A stretch of 64,000 nt of DNA from Caulobacter hibisci (GTDB lineage Bacteria; Pseudomonadota; Alphaproteobacteria; Caulobacterales; Caulobacteraceae): the NCBI RefSeq assembly GCF_016135805.1, contig NZ_JADWOX010000006.1, positions 124,001 to 188,000 on the forward strand, in the 5' to 3' direction. The stretch's first letter is position 1, and each line of letters begins with the position of its first letter. Positions 50,753-59,392 of this stretch are shown piece by piece. The translations under genes were made by a program, and so were the position numbers. Under the pieces are notes generated by a model. The model ran no database searches. It was not told the DNA's origin and saw nothing but the letters and a program-made list of their open reading frames with translations.

Positions 50753-52875
50753 CCCGTTCGAAGTCTTCCGCAGCCGTGGCCGTCGAGCCCCAGGCCCGCG
50801 CCCCGGCCAAGCCCCACTCCCAATCCTACTCTCAAGCCAAGGTGCGCATCCGCCTGCGCCAGTTCGGCCTGGCTCGAGAGAACCTGCGCTATGACGAGCC
50901 GGCCGATGACGGGGTGGAACAGCTGGCCGAAACCATCCTCGCGGCCGGGGTGATCATTCCCCCCATCGTGCGCGCGGGCCGGCGGGGCGAGCAGGAGTAT
51001 ATGGCCCTGGACGGCCGGCGCCGGCGGATGGCGTTGCTGCTCCTGCTCGAGCGCGGCGCCATCACGCCGGACTATGCGTTCGACGTGATCCTGGTCGCCG
51101 ACAAGGCCGCCCAGGCCGCGGCCGTCGTCCTGCCCAACGCCGAGCATGCGCCCGTTCACATCGCCTCGATCATCGCCGCCATCGGCAAGTTCCGAAAAGC
51201 CAAGATGGACACGGCCTTCATCGCCGCGTCGCTGGGCTATTCGGAGCTGGAGATCAAGCGGCTGGAGGCGCTCTCGGGCGTCCACCCCAAGGTGCTGGCG
51301 GCGCTCCGCGCCGGCCGCATCACGCTCAAGCAGGCCCGGATGTTCGCCCGCGTCGAGGATCGCGCCCAGCTGGCGCATCTGGCTCAATCGGCGCTGGACG
51401 GCCATTTCCAGGACTATCAGCTGCGTAACCTGATCGAGCAGGATCAGGTCACGGCCGATGATCCCCGCTACGCCCTGGTGGGCCCCGCGCTTTATGCCGG
51501 CTCGGGCGGGCGGCTCATCGCCGACCTGTTCGGCGAGATGCCCGACCGCCTTCTGGATCCGGACCTGCTCGATCGCCTCTGGCGCGCGCGCATCGCGCCC
51601 CTGTTCTATGCACTGGAGGCCATGGACCTGGTCGTCCTGCTCGGGTCCGACAGAGGCTACGGCGCGCCCGATGGGTTCGAGACCCTGCCCTATGTCTACG
51701 TTCCCGACCTCGACCCTGAGCGCCAGGCGGTCCGCGCCCAGGCGCGTGAACGGGTCGCGGCCGCGACCGCCGCGCTCAAGGCGCTCGACCTGGGCGAGGA
51801 GAACGCCATCGACAGCGTCACCACCCTGGCGGTGGCCCAGCTGGACTATGCGCGATCGGGTCTGGTCGATAGGGATCTTGGCGCGGTGATGCTGACGCCG
51901 GGCGGCGAGCTTGGCGTTTCCACTACCTTCTACGCCCGTCCGGCCCCGACCCGGGACGAGCCCGAGGACGACGAGCAAGCGGGGCGGATCGCCGCGCCGC
52001 GTCGCCGCTCGGTCTCGGTAGCCCAGGACATCGCCATCCCCGAGGCCAAGGTCGAGGTGGCCGGGATCGGCCACAGCCTGCACGACGCCCGCACCGACCT
52101 GGCGACCCGCGGCCTGATCCGTGACCTGGCCGACCAGCCCGGCGTCGCCCTGATCGCCCTGCTGGCCCAGCTCTTCAAGCACACCGTGCTCGACGGGGTG
52201 GTCTATCAGGGCGAGTCGGCGGTCAGCATCGCCGCCACGGCCTACAAGCGCGGGAGCCTTCCGGCCCATCCGGCGTTGGATGGCGACGTCCACGCCCGGC
52301 TCGACGCGCGACGCCAAGCCTACAAGGCCTCGGGCTTGCGGCCGATCGGTTTCGTCCAGGCTCTGGCGCACGGCGAGAAGATGGCGTTGCTGGCCGAAAT
52401 GGTCGCCGTCAGCCTCGACCTGCGCGAGGTCCGCACCGGCCTGATCCGCCACGCGGCCAGGGCCGAGGCCGCCGAGATCGCGCGGCTGTGCGACGCCGAC
52501 ATCACCGCCCACTGGACGCCGGACGCCGCGTTCCTGACCGTCCACGCCAAGCCGCAGCTTCTGGCGATGCTCGAGGCCATGGGCGTGGAGGACGATCGGG
52601 CGGCCGGGCTCAAGAAGCCGGCCCTTGTCGAGTTCGTGGCCGAAGCGGCGGCCGAACGGCGATGGGCTCCGTCGTCGGTCACCTGGTTATCGAGCGATCC
52701 TGAGAGCCAGCCCGCGGCGTCGGAAGGCGGCGGCGAGGCGCCCGGCGATCAAGCCGTCGATCCGTCCGAGGGGCCGGCGGCCGGCCGGGACGACGACAGC
52801 GTTGGCGACGAGGACACTGGCGACGCGGGCTCCGAGCCCGGCGACCCCGACGACCCGGACGCGATCGCGGCCTGA
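50749..52875 (+). CDS. Large ParB/Spo0J-family protein
   Basis: A 708-residue protein. After a Pro/Ser leader, the ParB N-terminal (ParB/sulfiredoxin) domain lies at about 40-145: ENLRYDEPADDGVEQLAETI, MALDGRRRRMALLLLLERGA. A KorB/HTH-like region follows (AKMDTAFIAASLGYSELEIK; RAGRITLKQARMFARVEDRA). The rest, to about 640, is helical and resembles other long plasmid ParB proteins, and the tail is acidic (DDDSVGDEDTGDAGSEPGDP). There is no ParA partner. It is coupled to the Toprim gene and followed by a methyltransferase-helicase, the known arrangement of transfer-associated ParB proteins, so DNA protection during transfer is more likely than partition. Confidence 0.85.
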   Translation: MTRSKSSAAVAVEPQARAPAKPHSQSYSQAKVRIRLRQFGLARENLRYDEPADDGVEQLAETILAAGVIIPPIVRAGRRGEQEYMALDGRRRRMALLLLLERGAITPDYAFDVILVADKAAQAAAVVLPNAEHAPVHIASIIAAIGKFRKAKMDTAFIAASLGYSELEIKRLEALSGVHPKVLAALRAGRITLKQARMFARVEDRAQLAHLAQSALDGHFQDYQLRNLIEQDQVTADDPRYALVGPALYAGSGGRLIADLFGEMPDRLLDPDLLDRLWRARIAPLFYALEAMDLVVLLGSDRGYGAPDGFETLPYVYVPDLDPERQAVRAQARERVAAATAALKALDLGEENAIDSVTTLAVAQLDYARSGLVDRDLGAVMLTPGGELGVSTTFYARPAPTRDEPEDDEQAGRIAAPRRRSVSVAQDIAIPEAKVEVAGIGHSLHDARTDLATRGLIRDLADQPGVALIALLAQLFKHTVLDGVVYQGESAVSIAATAYKRGSLPAHPALDGDVHARLDARRQAYKASGLRPIGFVQALAHGEKMALLAEMVAVSLDLREVRTGLIRHAARAEAAEIARLCDADITAHWTPDAAFLTVHAKPQLLAMLEAMGVEDDRAAGLKKPALVEFVAEAAAERRWAPSSVTWLSSDPESQPAASEGGGEAPGDQAVDPSEGPAAGRDDDSVGDEDTGDAGSEPGDPDDPDAIAA

Positions 52876-53022
52876 CCCTGTCGAGCCTCCGCTTCTTCGG
52901 CGGGGGCTCGATCCCTGTAGCTGCGGCGCGGCCGCCAAAGGGTCAAAGCCAGGGTGGCGACGGGCGAGCCCGTCGGGTCTGGAGGGAGGAGCCCTCCGCG
53001 GCGGGTGATCCAGAGCCCGATC

Positions 53023-56000
53023 ATGACCGCCATGCCCCTGTTCGCCGCCGCCTCGACCGATGCGGCGGCCAACATCCTCGCCGCCGCCCGCGCCCTGGCG
53101 CCTCAGCTCAACCGCTCGCGCGCCCTGGATCGCAAGCTCATCGCAGGCGTGATGACCACCAGCTTTGGCGGGACAGACGCCGAGGGCGCCTGGATCTGGC
53201 GCGACGCCTATGACGCGGTGGAGGCGGCTCTGGTCCTGCAGATCCGCCGTCTGGGCGCCCAGATCGCGCGTCTGGAGGACGCGCCGGCGGAGATCTGCGC
53301 CCTCCTCGCCGACCTCGCGGCCCTGACCCCGACCCACACCCGGCGCAGTCAGGAGCAGGTCGATCTGGACCAGTTCTCCACACCGCCGCAGCTGGCCGCC
53401 CTTGGCGTGCTGGCCGCTCAGGTTCGCGGCGGCGACCGGGTCCTCGAGCCATCGGCCGGGACGGGCCTGATGGCGGTGATCGTCGAGGCCTGCGGCGGCG
53501 TTCTCGCGCTCAACGAAATCGCGCCGACGCGGTCGGGCCTGCTCGACGGCCTCTTTCCGCTCGCCGCGCGCACGCGTCATGACGCCGTCCACCTCAAGGA
53601 CCTGTTGCCGAGCGCCGGCCAGTTCGACGTCGTGGTGGCCAATCCGCCCTTCCAGCACCTGGCCGCGCACCTGCAGGCGGGGCTCGACACCCTGGCCGAC
53701 GGCGGCCGGCTGTGCGCCATCGTCCCCGCAGGGCTGTTCGAGGACGCCGGGACCCTGGGCAAGCTGGCGAGCGGCGGCGCGATCCTCGCGCGTCTGGCGT
53801 TTCCCGCCCGGGCCTATGCCGGGCATGGGACGTCGGTCGAAACCGGACTTCTGGTCATTGATCGCGGCGCCGAGCCGGTGATGGCGCCTTGTCGCGCCTG
53901 CGACAGCCTGGCCGATGCGGCGTTGGCGGTCGCGGCCCTGCCCCCGCGATCCAGCGCCAAGCCCCGCCGCTTCCAACTTGTAGCCCAGTCCGCTGTCCTG
54001 GCGCCCCGGGCCCGTTCCCTGGCCGCCCCGTCCGGTCGCCTGGCCTTCCTGACCGACACCCGGCCGCTCGCCTACCGCCTGATCGACTGGACGGGCGAAG
54101 GCGCGGAAGTGGGGATCTACCAGGCCTACCGGCTGGGCCGCGTGGCCATCGACGCGGCGCGGCCGCATCCGTCGGCCCTGGTGGAGTCGGCCCCGATGGC
54201 CTCGGTGGCGCCCCCGGCCCCGACCTACCGCCCGGTGCTGCCCAGCACCCTCCTGGACGAGGGCCGGCTGTCCGACGCCCAACTGGAAACCGTCATCTAT
54301 GCCGGCGAGGCCCATGCCGGCGAGCCCCCCGGCCGTTGGTCGCTTGGGGAGGCGGCCCATCTGGCGCACCTCGCCACCGCCGATGACGCCAGCGCCGTCA
54401 GCCTGCGGCGCGGCTTCTTCCTGGGCGACGGCACCGGCTGCGGCAAGGGCCGGCAGATCGCCGGGATCATCGCCGACAACATGGCCCAGGGCCGGATGCG
54501 CGCCCTGTGGCTGTCGAAGAACGACGCCCTGCTGGAAGACGCGCGCCGCGACTGGTGCGCGATCTGCGGCGGGGCGCACGACATCACGCCGCAAAGCGCC
54601 TGGAAGCAGGCCGACGCCATACGGCTGGATCGCGGGATCCTCTATTCGACCTACGCCACCCTGCGCCAGCCGGCCCGGGGCGAGAAGGGCTCGCGCCTCG
54701 ACCAGATCGTCGCCTGGCTGGGCGCGGACTTCGATGGGGTGATCGTCTTCGACGAGGCCCACGCCATGGCCAATGCGGCCGGCGGCGGCAGGGGCGCGCG
54801 CGGGCCAAGGAAGGCTTCGCTGCAGGGCATGGCAGGCCTGGCGCTGCAGAACCGCCTGCCCAACGCCCGCGTGGTCTATGTCTCGGCCACCGGGGCGACC
54901 ACGCCGGAAAACCTCGCCTACGCCTCGCGCCTGGGCCTGTGGGGCGGGCCGGAGGCGCCGTTCACCACGCGGGAGGCCTTTCTGACGGCCGTCGAGGCCG
55001 GCGGCGTGGCGGTCATGGAACTGATCGCCCGGGAGCTGAAGGCCCTGGGCCTCTATATCGCCCGGTCGCTGTCGTTCGACGGGGTCGAGTACGAGGCCCT
55101 GCGCCATCCCCTCACCCCGCATGACGTGGAGATCTGGGACGCCTGGGCCGACGCCTACCAGCTGATCCACCGCAACCTGCGCGCGGCCCTGGCCGCCGTC
55201 GGGGTGATCAAGGATGGGGAGGTCCAGAGTCCGCAGGCCGCCTCCTCGGTGATGTCGGCGTTCGAGGGCGCCAAGCTGCGGTTCTTCGGCCATCTGCTGG
55301 CGGGCCTCAAGTCGCCCAGTCTCCTGGCCTCGATCCGGGAGGACCTGGCCCACGGACGTTCCTCGGTGATCCAGGTCGTCTCGACCAACGAGGCGGTGAT
55401 GGAGCGGCGGCTGGCCCAGATCCCCGTCGAGGAGTGGAACAACCTGACCATCGACATGACGCCCAAGGACCAGGTCCTCGACTATCTGATGGGGGCCTTC
55501 CCGGTCCAGGCGATGAGCGCGGTGGAGGACGAGAGCGGCGCGATCACCATGGTCCCGCTGTTGAAGGACGGCGCGCCGGTGCTGAGCCAGCGGGCGCTTG
55601 GTCTGCGCGACGAGCTGGTCGCCCATCTGGCCTGCCTGCCGGCCGTGCCCGGCGTGCTCGACGCGCTTCTGGAGGCTCTGGGTCCCGACCTCGTGGCCGA
55701 AATCACCGGCCGATCGCGTCGGGTGGTGCAGCGCGATGGCCGTCGCCTGGTCGAGCGCCGGGCCGCCTCGGCGGCCAGGGCCGAGACCGACGCGTTCATG
55801 TCCGGCAAGAAGCGGGTGCTGGTGTTCTCCGACGCCGGCGGCACCGGTCGCAGCTATCATGCCGACCTGGCGGTCGAGAACCAGCAGCGGCGGGTCCACT
55901 ATCTGGTCGAACCGGGCTGGCGCGCCGACACGGCGATCCAGGGCCTGGGCCGCTCCCATCGCACCAACCAGGCCAGCGCGCCGCTGTTTCGGCCGGTGAC

Positions 56001-57264
56001 GACGGATATCCACGGCGAAAAACGCTTCCTGTCGACCATCGCCCGGCGTCTCGACAGCCTAGGCGCCCTGACGCGCGGTGAACGGCGCACCGCCGGCAAC
56101 GGCCTGTTTCGCGCCGAGGACAATCTGGAAAGCCCGTGGGCCCATCGGGCCCTGCAGGCCTTCTACGTCGCGCTGCACATGGGCAAGGTCGAGGCCATGA
56201 GCCGGGAAGCGTTCGAGGCCAAGACCGGGCTGTCGCTGCTCGACCATGAGGGCCAGCTCAAGGGTTCCGACGACATGCCGCCGATGAACACCTTCCTCAA
56301 CCGCTTGCTGGCGCTGCGGATCGCCGACCAGAACGCCCTGTTCAGCGCCTTCGACGCGATCCTCGGGAGCATCCTCGAACGCGCCGCCGCTTCCGGCGCC
56401 CTGGACAAGGGCGTCGAGGATATCGTGCCGGACGACCTGGCGGTGCTCGACGAGGAGACCATCCGCACCGACGTCGTCACCCGCGCCGAAACCCGGCTTG
56501 TACGGTTTGGCCTGCGCACGCGCCGGGTGCTGATCGACGCCGACGCGGCCCTGGCCGGCGCCGGGGCGGCCGGCCGCCTCTATGCGGTCAACAGCAAGTC
56601 GGGCCGCGCCGCCCTCGTGGTTCAGGGCCTGACCACGACCGACGAGGAGGATCGGCTGATCCAGGCCGTGCGCCTGGTGCGGCCGGAGAAGCGATCGATC
56701 GCCTCCCTGAAGAGCTTCGAGGAATCGGCGTGGGAGAGCGTCGACGAGGCGACCTGGCGAGCGGCCTGGCAGGCCGAGCTCGCCGCCGCCGATCCCTGGG
56801 TGTCGCGCGAGCTGATCCTGGTCACGGGATTGCTGCTGCCGGTCTGGTCGAGCCTGCCGGCCCGGCAGATGGCGGTGCGCCGGGTCAAGGCGCCGGACGG
56901 CCGCCGGTGGCTTGGCCGCGTGCTTGAGCCTTCCCAGGCGCCGGCCGTCAAGGTGGCCCTGGGCCTGACGGATCTCGCCCAGGCCATGGGCGACGGCGCC
57001 ACGACCAGCCGCCTGATCTTGCAGGAGAACCTCGCGCTGTCGCTGGCGACGGGGCTGTGGCTGCGGCGGGCCAAGGTCATGGACCGCTGGCGCATCGAGG
57101 TGGTGGGGGCCAGCGCCCAGCGGCAGACCATCACCCAGTTGGGCGCGTTCGTGGAGATCATCAACTACGCGCCCCGGGTGTTCGTGCCGACCGACAAGCC
57201 CGAGGTGCTCACCGCGGTGCTGGCGCGCTGGCCGGTGCAGACCATCCTGCCGGCCGCCGCCTAG
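53023..57264 (+). CDS. DNA methyltransferase-strawberry-notch helicase fusion
   Basis: A 1413-residue protein. An N6-adenine/N4-cytosine-type methyltransferase domain covers about 100-300: motif I EPSAGTG (142-148), motif IV NPPF (207-210). A strawberry-notch-type SF2 helicase follows: Walker A GDGTGCGKGRQ (468-478), DEAH (577-580), motif III VYVSATG, and a C-terminal RecA lobe with VLVFSDAGGTGRSYH and QGLGRSHR (973-980). Proteins of this class are known from plasmids and phages, including DarB of P1, which protects incoming DNA from restriction. All core motifs are intact. ATG 53023 is the first in the conserved part; an in-frame GTG lies 69 bases earlier. Confidence 0.9.
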   Translation: MTAMPLFAAASTDAAANILAAARALAPQLNRSRALDRKLIAGVMTTSFGGTDAEGAWIWRDAYDAVEAALVLQIRRLGAQIARLEDAPAEICALLADLAALTPTHTRRSQEQVDLDQFSTPPQLAALGVLAAQVRGGDRVLEPSAGTGLMAVIVEACGGVLALNEIAPTRSGLLDGLFPLAARTRHDAVHLKDLLPSAGQFDVVVANPPFQHLAAHLQAGLDTLADGGRLCAIVPAGLFEDAGTLGKLASGGAILARLAFPARAYAGHGTSVETGLLVIDRGAEPVMAPCRACDSLADAALAVAALPPRSSAKPRRFQLVAQSAVLAPRARSLAAPSGRLAFLTDTRPLAYRLIDWTGEGAEVGIYQAYRLGRVAIDAARPHPSALVESAPMASVAPPAPTYRPVLPSTLLDEGRLSDAQLETVIYAGEAHAGEPPGRWSLGEAAHLAHLATADDASAVSLRRGFFLGDGTGCGKGRQIAGIIADNMAQGRMRALWLSKNDALLEDARRDWCAICGGAHDITPQSAWKQADAIRLDRGILYSTYATLRQPARGEKGSRLDQIVAWLGADFDGVIVFDEAHAMANAAGGGRGARGPRKASLQGMAGLALQNRLPNARVVYVSATGATTPENLAYASRLGLWGGPEAPFTTREAFLTAVEAGGVAVMELIARELKALGLYIARSLSFDGVEYEALRHPLTPHDVEIWDAWADAYQLIHRNLRAALAAVGVIKDGEVQSPQAASSVMSAFEGAKLRFFGHLLAGLKSPSLLASIREDLAHGRSSVIQVVSTNEAVMERRLAQIPVEEWNNLTIDMTPKDQVLDYLMGAFPVQAMSAVEDESGAITMVPLLKDGAPVLSQRALGLRDELVAHLACLPAVPGVLDALLEALGPDLVAEITGRSRRVVQRDGRRLVERRAASAARAETDAFMSGKKRVLVFSDAGGTGRSYHADLAVENQQRRVHYLVEPGWRADTAIQGLGRSHRTNQASAPLFRPVTTDIHGEKRFLSTIARRLDSLGALTRGERRTAGNGLFRAEDNLESPWAHRALQAFYVALHMGKVEAMSREAFEAKTGLSLLDHEGQLKGSDDMPPMNTFLNRLLALRIADQNALFSAFDAILGSILERAAASGALDKGVEDIVPDDLAVLDEETIRTDVVTRAETRLVRFGLRTRRVLIDADAALAGAGAAGRLYAVNSKSGRAALVVQGLTTTDEEDRLIQAVRLVRPEKRSIASLKSFEESAWESVDEATWRAAWQAELAAADPWVSRELILVTGLLLPVWSSLPARQMAVRRVKAPDGRRWLGRVLEPSQAPAVKVALGLTDLAQAMGDGATTSRLILQENLALSLATGLWLRRAKVMDRWRIEVVGASAQRQTITQLGAFVEIINYAPRVFVPTDKPEVLTAVLARWPVQTILPAAA

Positions 57265-57341
57265 GGTCAAAGGATAAAGGCGGGGGCGTTGGGGGCGAGC
57301 GATCCGGAGATTGGTCCGGCGCCGACAGCGCAGAGCGCGCC

Positions 57342-58082
57342 ATGACCCCCTTCTCTGTCCCTTCCCAGGACCCGGGCATCCAGGACACCGTGGCCGAGAC
57401 CGCCGCCCTCATGCGGTTCGACGTCGTCGATCCCGATCCGACGGCGCGGGCGCGCGCCTTGGCCCAGCGTCACGGGACCGGCGTGTTGCACGACGTCGAA
57501 CTCCTGCAGCTGCATCTGGCCAGGTCGGGCCAGGTCGATGGCGTTGGCCGGGCGCGCGCCTTGATCGATCGCTTCGGGGGCCTGGCCGGCGTTCTGGCCG
57601 CCGACCCCGCCGAGCTGGCTCGGCACCTGGCTCTCGACACCATCCTGGATCTGAAGCTCGCGCGCGAGACGGCCGTGCGCCTCGCGGCCGCCAAGCTGAT
57701 CGACCGTCAGCTGCTGACCAGTTTCTGGCAGGTGGCGGAGTATCTGAAGACGCTGATGGTCGGCCTGCCGCGCGAGGAATTCTGGGTGTTGTTCCTGGAT
57801 CGCAAGAACCAACTGCTGGCCAGCGAGCGGCTGGGCGTGGGCACTATCGACCATGCGCCGGTCTATCCGCGCGAGGTGATGCGCCGGGCGCTCGAGCTGA
57901 ACGCCTCGGCCCTGATCCTGGCTCACAACCATCCGTCGGGCGATCCCCAGCCCTCGCGCCCCGACATCGAGATGACCAAGGCGCTCATCGATGCGGGAAA
58001 GGCGCTGAACCTCACCATCCACGACCACATGATCGTCGGCGCGGGCGAGGTCAAAAGCCTGAGGGCCGTGGGCCTGATCTAG
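57342..58082 (+). CDS. radC: RadC/JAB-domain DNA-metabolism protein
   Basis: A 246-residue protein. A helix-hairpin-helix N-terminus (about 40-110: LLQLHLARSGQVDGVGRARA) precedes the MPN/JAB domain with a complete JAMM-type motif HNHPSGDPQPSRPD (His195, His197, Asp208). RadC genes are common at the edges of mobile elements; the old link to repair was withdrawn and the target is unknown. It follows the helicase gene by 77 bases and ends the plasmid-type block. Confidence 0.9.
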   Translation: MTPFSVPSQDPGIQDTVAETAALMRFDVVDPDPTARARALAQRHGTGVLHDVELLQLHLARSGQVDGVGRARALIDRFGGLAGVLAADPAELARHLALDTILDLKLARETAVRLAAAKLIDRQLLTSFWQVAEYLKTLMVGLPREEFWVLFLDRKNQLLASERLGVGTIDHAPVYPREVMRRALELNASALILAHNHPSGDPQPSRPDIEMTKALIDAGKALNLTIHDHMIVGAGEVKSLRAVGLI

Positions 58083-58244
58083 GGCCGGCCCCTGGAGAAA
58101 TACGGGGGCAATTCCTCCGAGGTGCGCGCCGCGCTCGCACGCGCCATCATTGGCCTTCAGTGAAAACGGCGCGTCCGGCCTCGATCCAGGCTGGGCGCGC
58201 CACAGTTGGCGTGCTGATCAGGATCGGGCCGCCAGGAGCGGCCG

Positions 58245-58874
58245 ATGATCGAGCGCGCAGGCACCGGCGAGCGGGTCTATCTCGCCATCAAGGCCTTCCT
58301 TCTGGCCGAGAGCGACCATCGGCCCGGTGACCGTGTCGATGTCGCCGACCTCACGCGCCGTGTCGGGGCCAGCGCCACCCCGGTGCGCGCCGCCTTGCAT
58401 CGGATGGCCGGCGAGCGCCTTCTGGTCAGCCACCAGGGCGAGGGTTTTTCCTTGCCGCGGATCACCGAACCTGGACTGGCCGACCTCTATCAATGGAACG
58501 CGGCCCTGCTCGTCAACGCCTTGCGCTCGGCGCCATCGAACGCGCCGCCGCCTCAGCCGCCCCGTATCGATCCGGCGGCCGAACCGATCCTCTTTCTGGA
58601 AGGTCTGTTCGCCAGCCTGGCCGCCCACTGCGGGAACATCGAGGTCGAGTGGGCGGTGGCCGGCGCAGCCGATCGCCTGCATCGGCCCCGGCGGGGTGAA
58701 CTCATGCTCATCCCCGACTTTTGCGAGGAACTGCGAGAGCTTGCCCGCCTGGTCGAGGTCGGAGATGGGTCGGGGGTGCGCCAGGCGATCGTGGCCTATC
58801 ACCGCAAGCGTCTGCGCCTGGTGCCGGGCTTGGCGCGGTTGCTCGCCGGGCTGGGCGATCGCGAGCCCCGCTGA
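58245..58874 (+). CDS. GntR-family regulator beside the lasso cluster
   Basis: A 209-residue regulator. The winged HTH is at about 10-70: GERVYLAIKAFLLAESDHRP, VADLTRRVGASATPVRAALH then RMAGERLLVSHQGEGFSLP. A helical FCD-like domain follows but is short. GGAGCGG precedes the ATG. It lies 111 bases upstream of the first precursor gene in the same direction. GntR genes accompany some alphaproteobacterial lasso clusters, so control of precursor expression is likely. Its ligand is unknown. Confidence 0.8.
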   Translation: MIERAGTGERVYLAIKAFLLAESDHRPGDRVDVADLTRRVGASATPVRAALHRMAGERLLVSHQGEGFSLPRITEPGLADLYQWNAALLVNALRSAPSNAPPPQPPRIDPAAEPILFLEGLFASLAAHCGNIEVEWAVAGAADRLHRPRRGELMLIPDFCEELRELARLVEVGDGSGVRQAIVAYHRKRLRLVPGLARLLAGLGDREPR

Positions 58875-58881
58875 GCCGCGG

Positions 58882-58902
58882 GAGAATTTTCGTAGAATTC
58901 TC
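58882..58902. promoter_or_regulatory. Inverted repeat upstream of the lasso precursors
   Basis: GAGAATT-N7-AATTCTC is a perfect 7-bp dyad, eight bases after the GntR gene stop and 83 bases before the first precursor ATG. Its position and size fit a GntR-dimer operator. Inference; no second copy was found upstream of the GntR gene itself. Confidence 0.45.
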
Positions 58903-58985
58903 GTCTTATCCTCTGCGTGTTCTCTACCTCTGGTCGCATCGTTCAGCTGCCACGACTGGAGTGGCGACCTGATGAGGAGACCGTC

Positions 58986-59120
58986 ATGGAACGGATCGAA
59001 GACCGCATCGACGATGAGCTGATCGACCTGGGCGCGGTGAGCGTCGAGACCAAGGGCGGGCCCTACGTCCTGCCGGAGATCTCCGAAGAGCAGCCGCGCT
59101 CGGGCATCGCCGCCGACTGA
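58986..59120 (+). CDS. Lasso peptide precursor A1
   Basis: A 44-residue precursor with GAGGAG five bases before the ATG. The leader is residues 1-23 and ends DLGAVSVETK, with the conserved Thr at position -2 that marks the cleavage site. The core is 21 residues: ring segment GGPYVLPE, tail ISEEQPRSGIAAD. Gly1 and Glu8 predict an eight-residue macrolactam ring; the tail of 13 residues could be locked by Gln13, Pro14 or Arg15, the bulkier choice being Arg15. The layout resembles caulonodin and caulosegnin precursors, which also have Gly1-Glu8 rings. It is too short for most gene finders. Enzymes are encoded just downstream. Confidence 0.92.
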   Translation: MERIEDRIDDELIDLGAVSVETKGGPYVLPEISEEQPRSGIAAD

Positions 59121-59132
59121 GCGCGTGGCGGG

Positions 59133-59146
59133 GCGGCCCGGGCCGC
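59133..59146. repeat. 14-base palindrome between the two precursor genes
   Basis: GCGGCCCGGGCCGC is a perfect palindrome 13 bases after the A1 stop. As RNA it would fold into a GC-only hairpin and could stabilize the 3' end of an A1 transcript or reduce read-through. No T-run follows. Confidence 0.4.
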
Positions 59147-59206
59147 TCCGCCTGATCACCCGCCCCCTGTCGGGGCCAATCTCAACCCAGCCGCAAGGAG
59201 GCCGCC

Positions 59207-59341
59207 ATGGAGCGGACCATTCTTCCCGTTGAGGATCGCCTGGTCGATCTCGGCGCCGTCAGCGTCGAGACCAAGGGCGCGCCCAGCACCATGCCCGAGT
59301 TTTCACAGGAACAGCCCCAGAGCGGTCTGAACCAAGACTAA
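59207..59341 (+). CDS. Lasso peptide precursor A2
   Basis: A 44-residue precursor with a strong AAGGAGG ribosome site. The leader again ends DLGAVSVETK; the last eleven leader and first core residues (DLGAVSVETKG) are identical to A1. The core is ring segment GAPSTMPE and tail FSQEQPQSGLNQD. Gly1 and Glu8 again predict an eight-residue ring. Compared with A1 the tail keeps EQP and SG and the final Asp, and replaces Arg15 with Gln. It is probably a diverged tandem duplicate of A1 that is processed by the same enzymes. Confidence 0.92.
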   Translation: MERTILPVEDRLVDLGAVSVETKGAPSTMPEFSQEQPQSGLNQD

Positions 59342-59350
59342 CGGCGCGCG

Positions 59351-59362
59351 GAGCCGCGGCTC
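59351..59362. repeat. 12-base palindrome between precursor A2 and the B gene
   Basis: GAGCCGCGGCTC is a perfect palindrome ten bases after the A2 stop and 30 bases before the B start. A hairpin here would let precursor mRNA outnumber enzyme mRNA, as proposed for other lasso operons. Inference. Confidence 0.4.
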
Positions 59363-59392
59363 GGCCGTGTGCTCCGCTTCTGGGGGGTGTGA

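Noticed and set aside
50749-52875. Assignment of the ParB-family protein to plasmid partition
   Set aside because: No ParA gene adjoins it and it is twice the normal length; the neighbours point to DNA transfer or protection instead.
52687-56013. Open frame of 1108 codons on the minus strand opposite the methyltransferase-helicase gene
   Set aside because: It is the antisense shadow of a gene with intact motifs; composition is rich in Arg, Gln, Gly and His with no domain.
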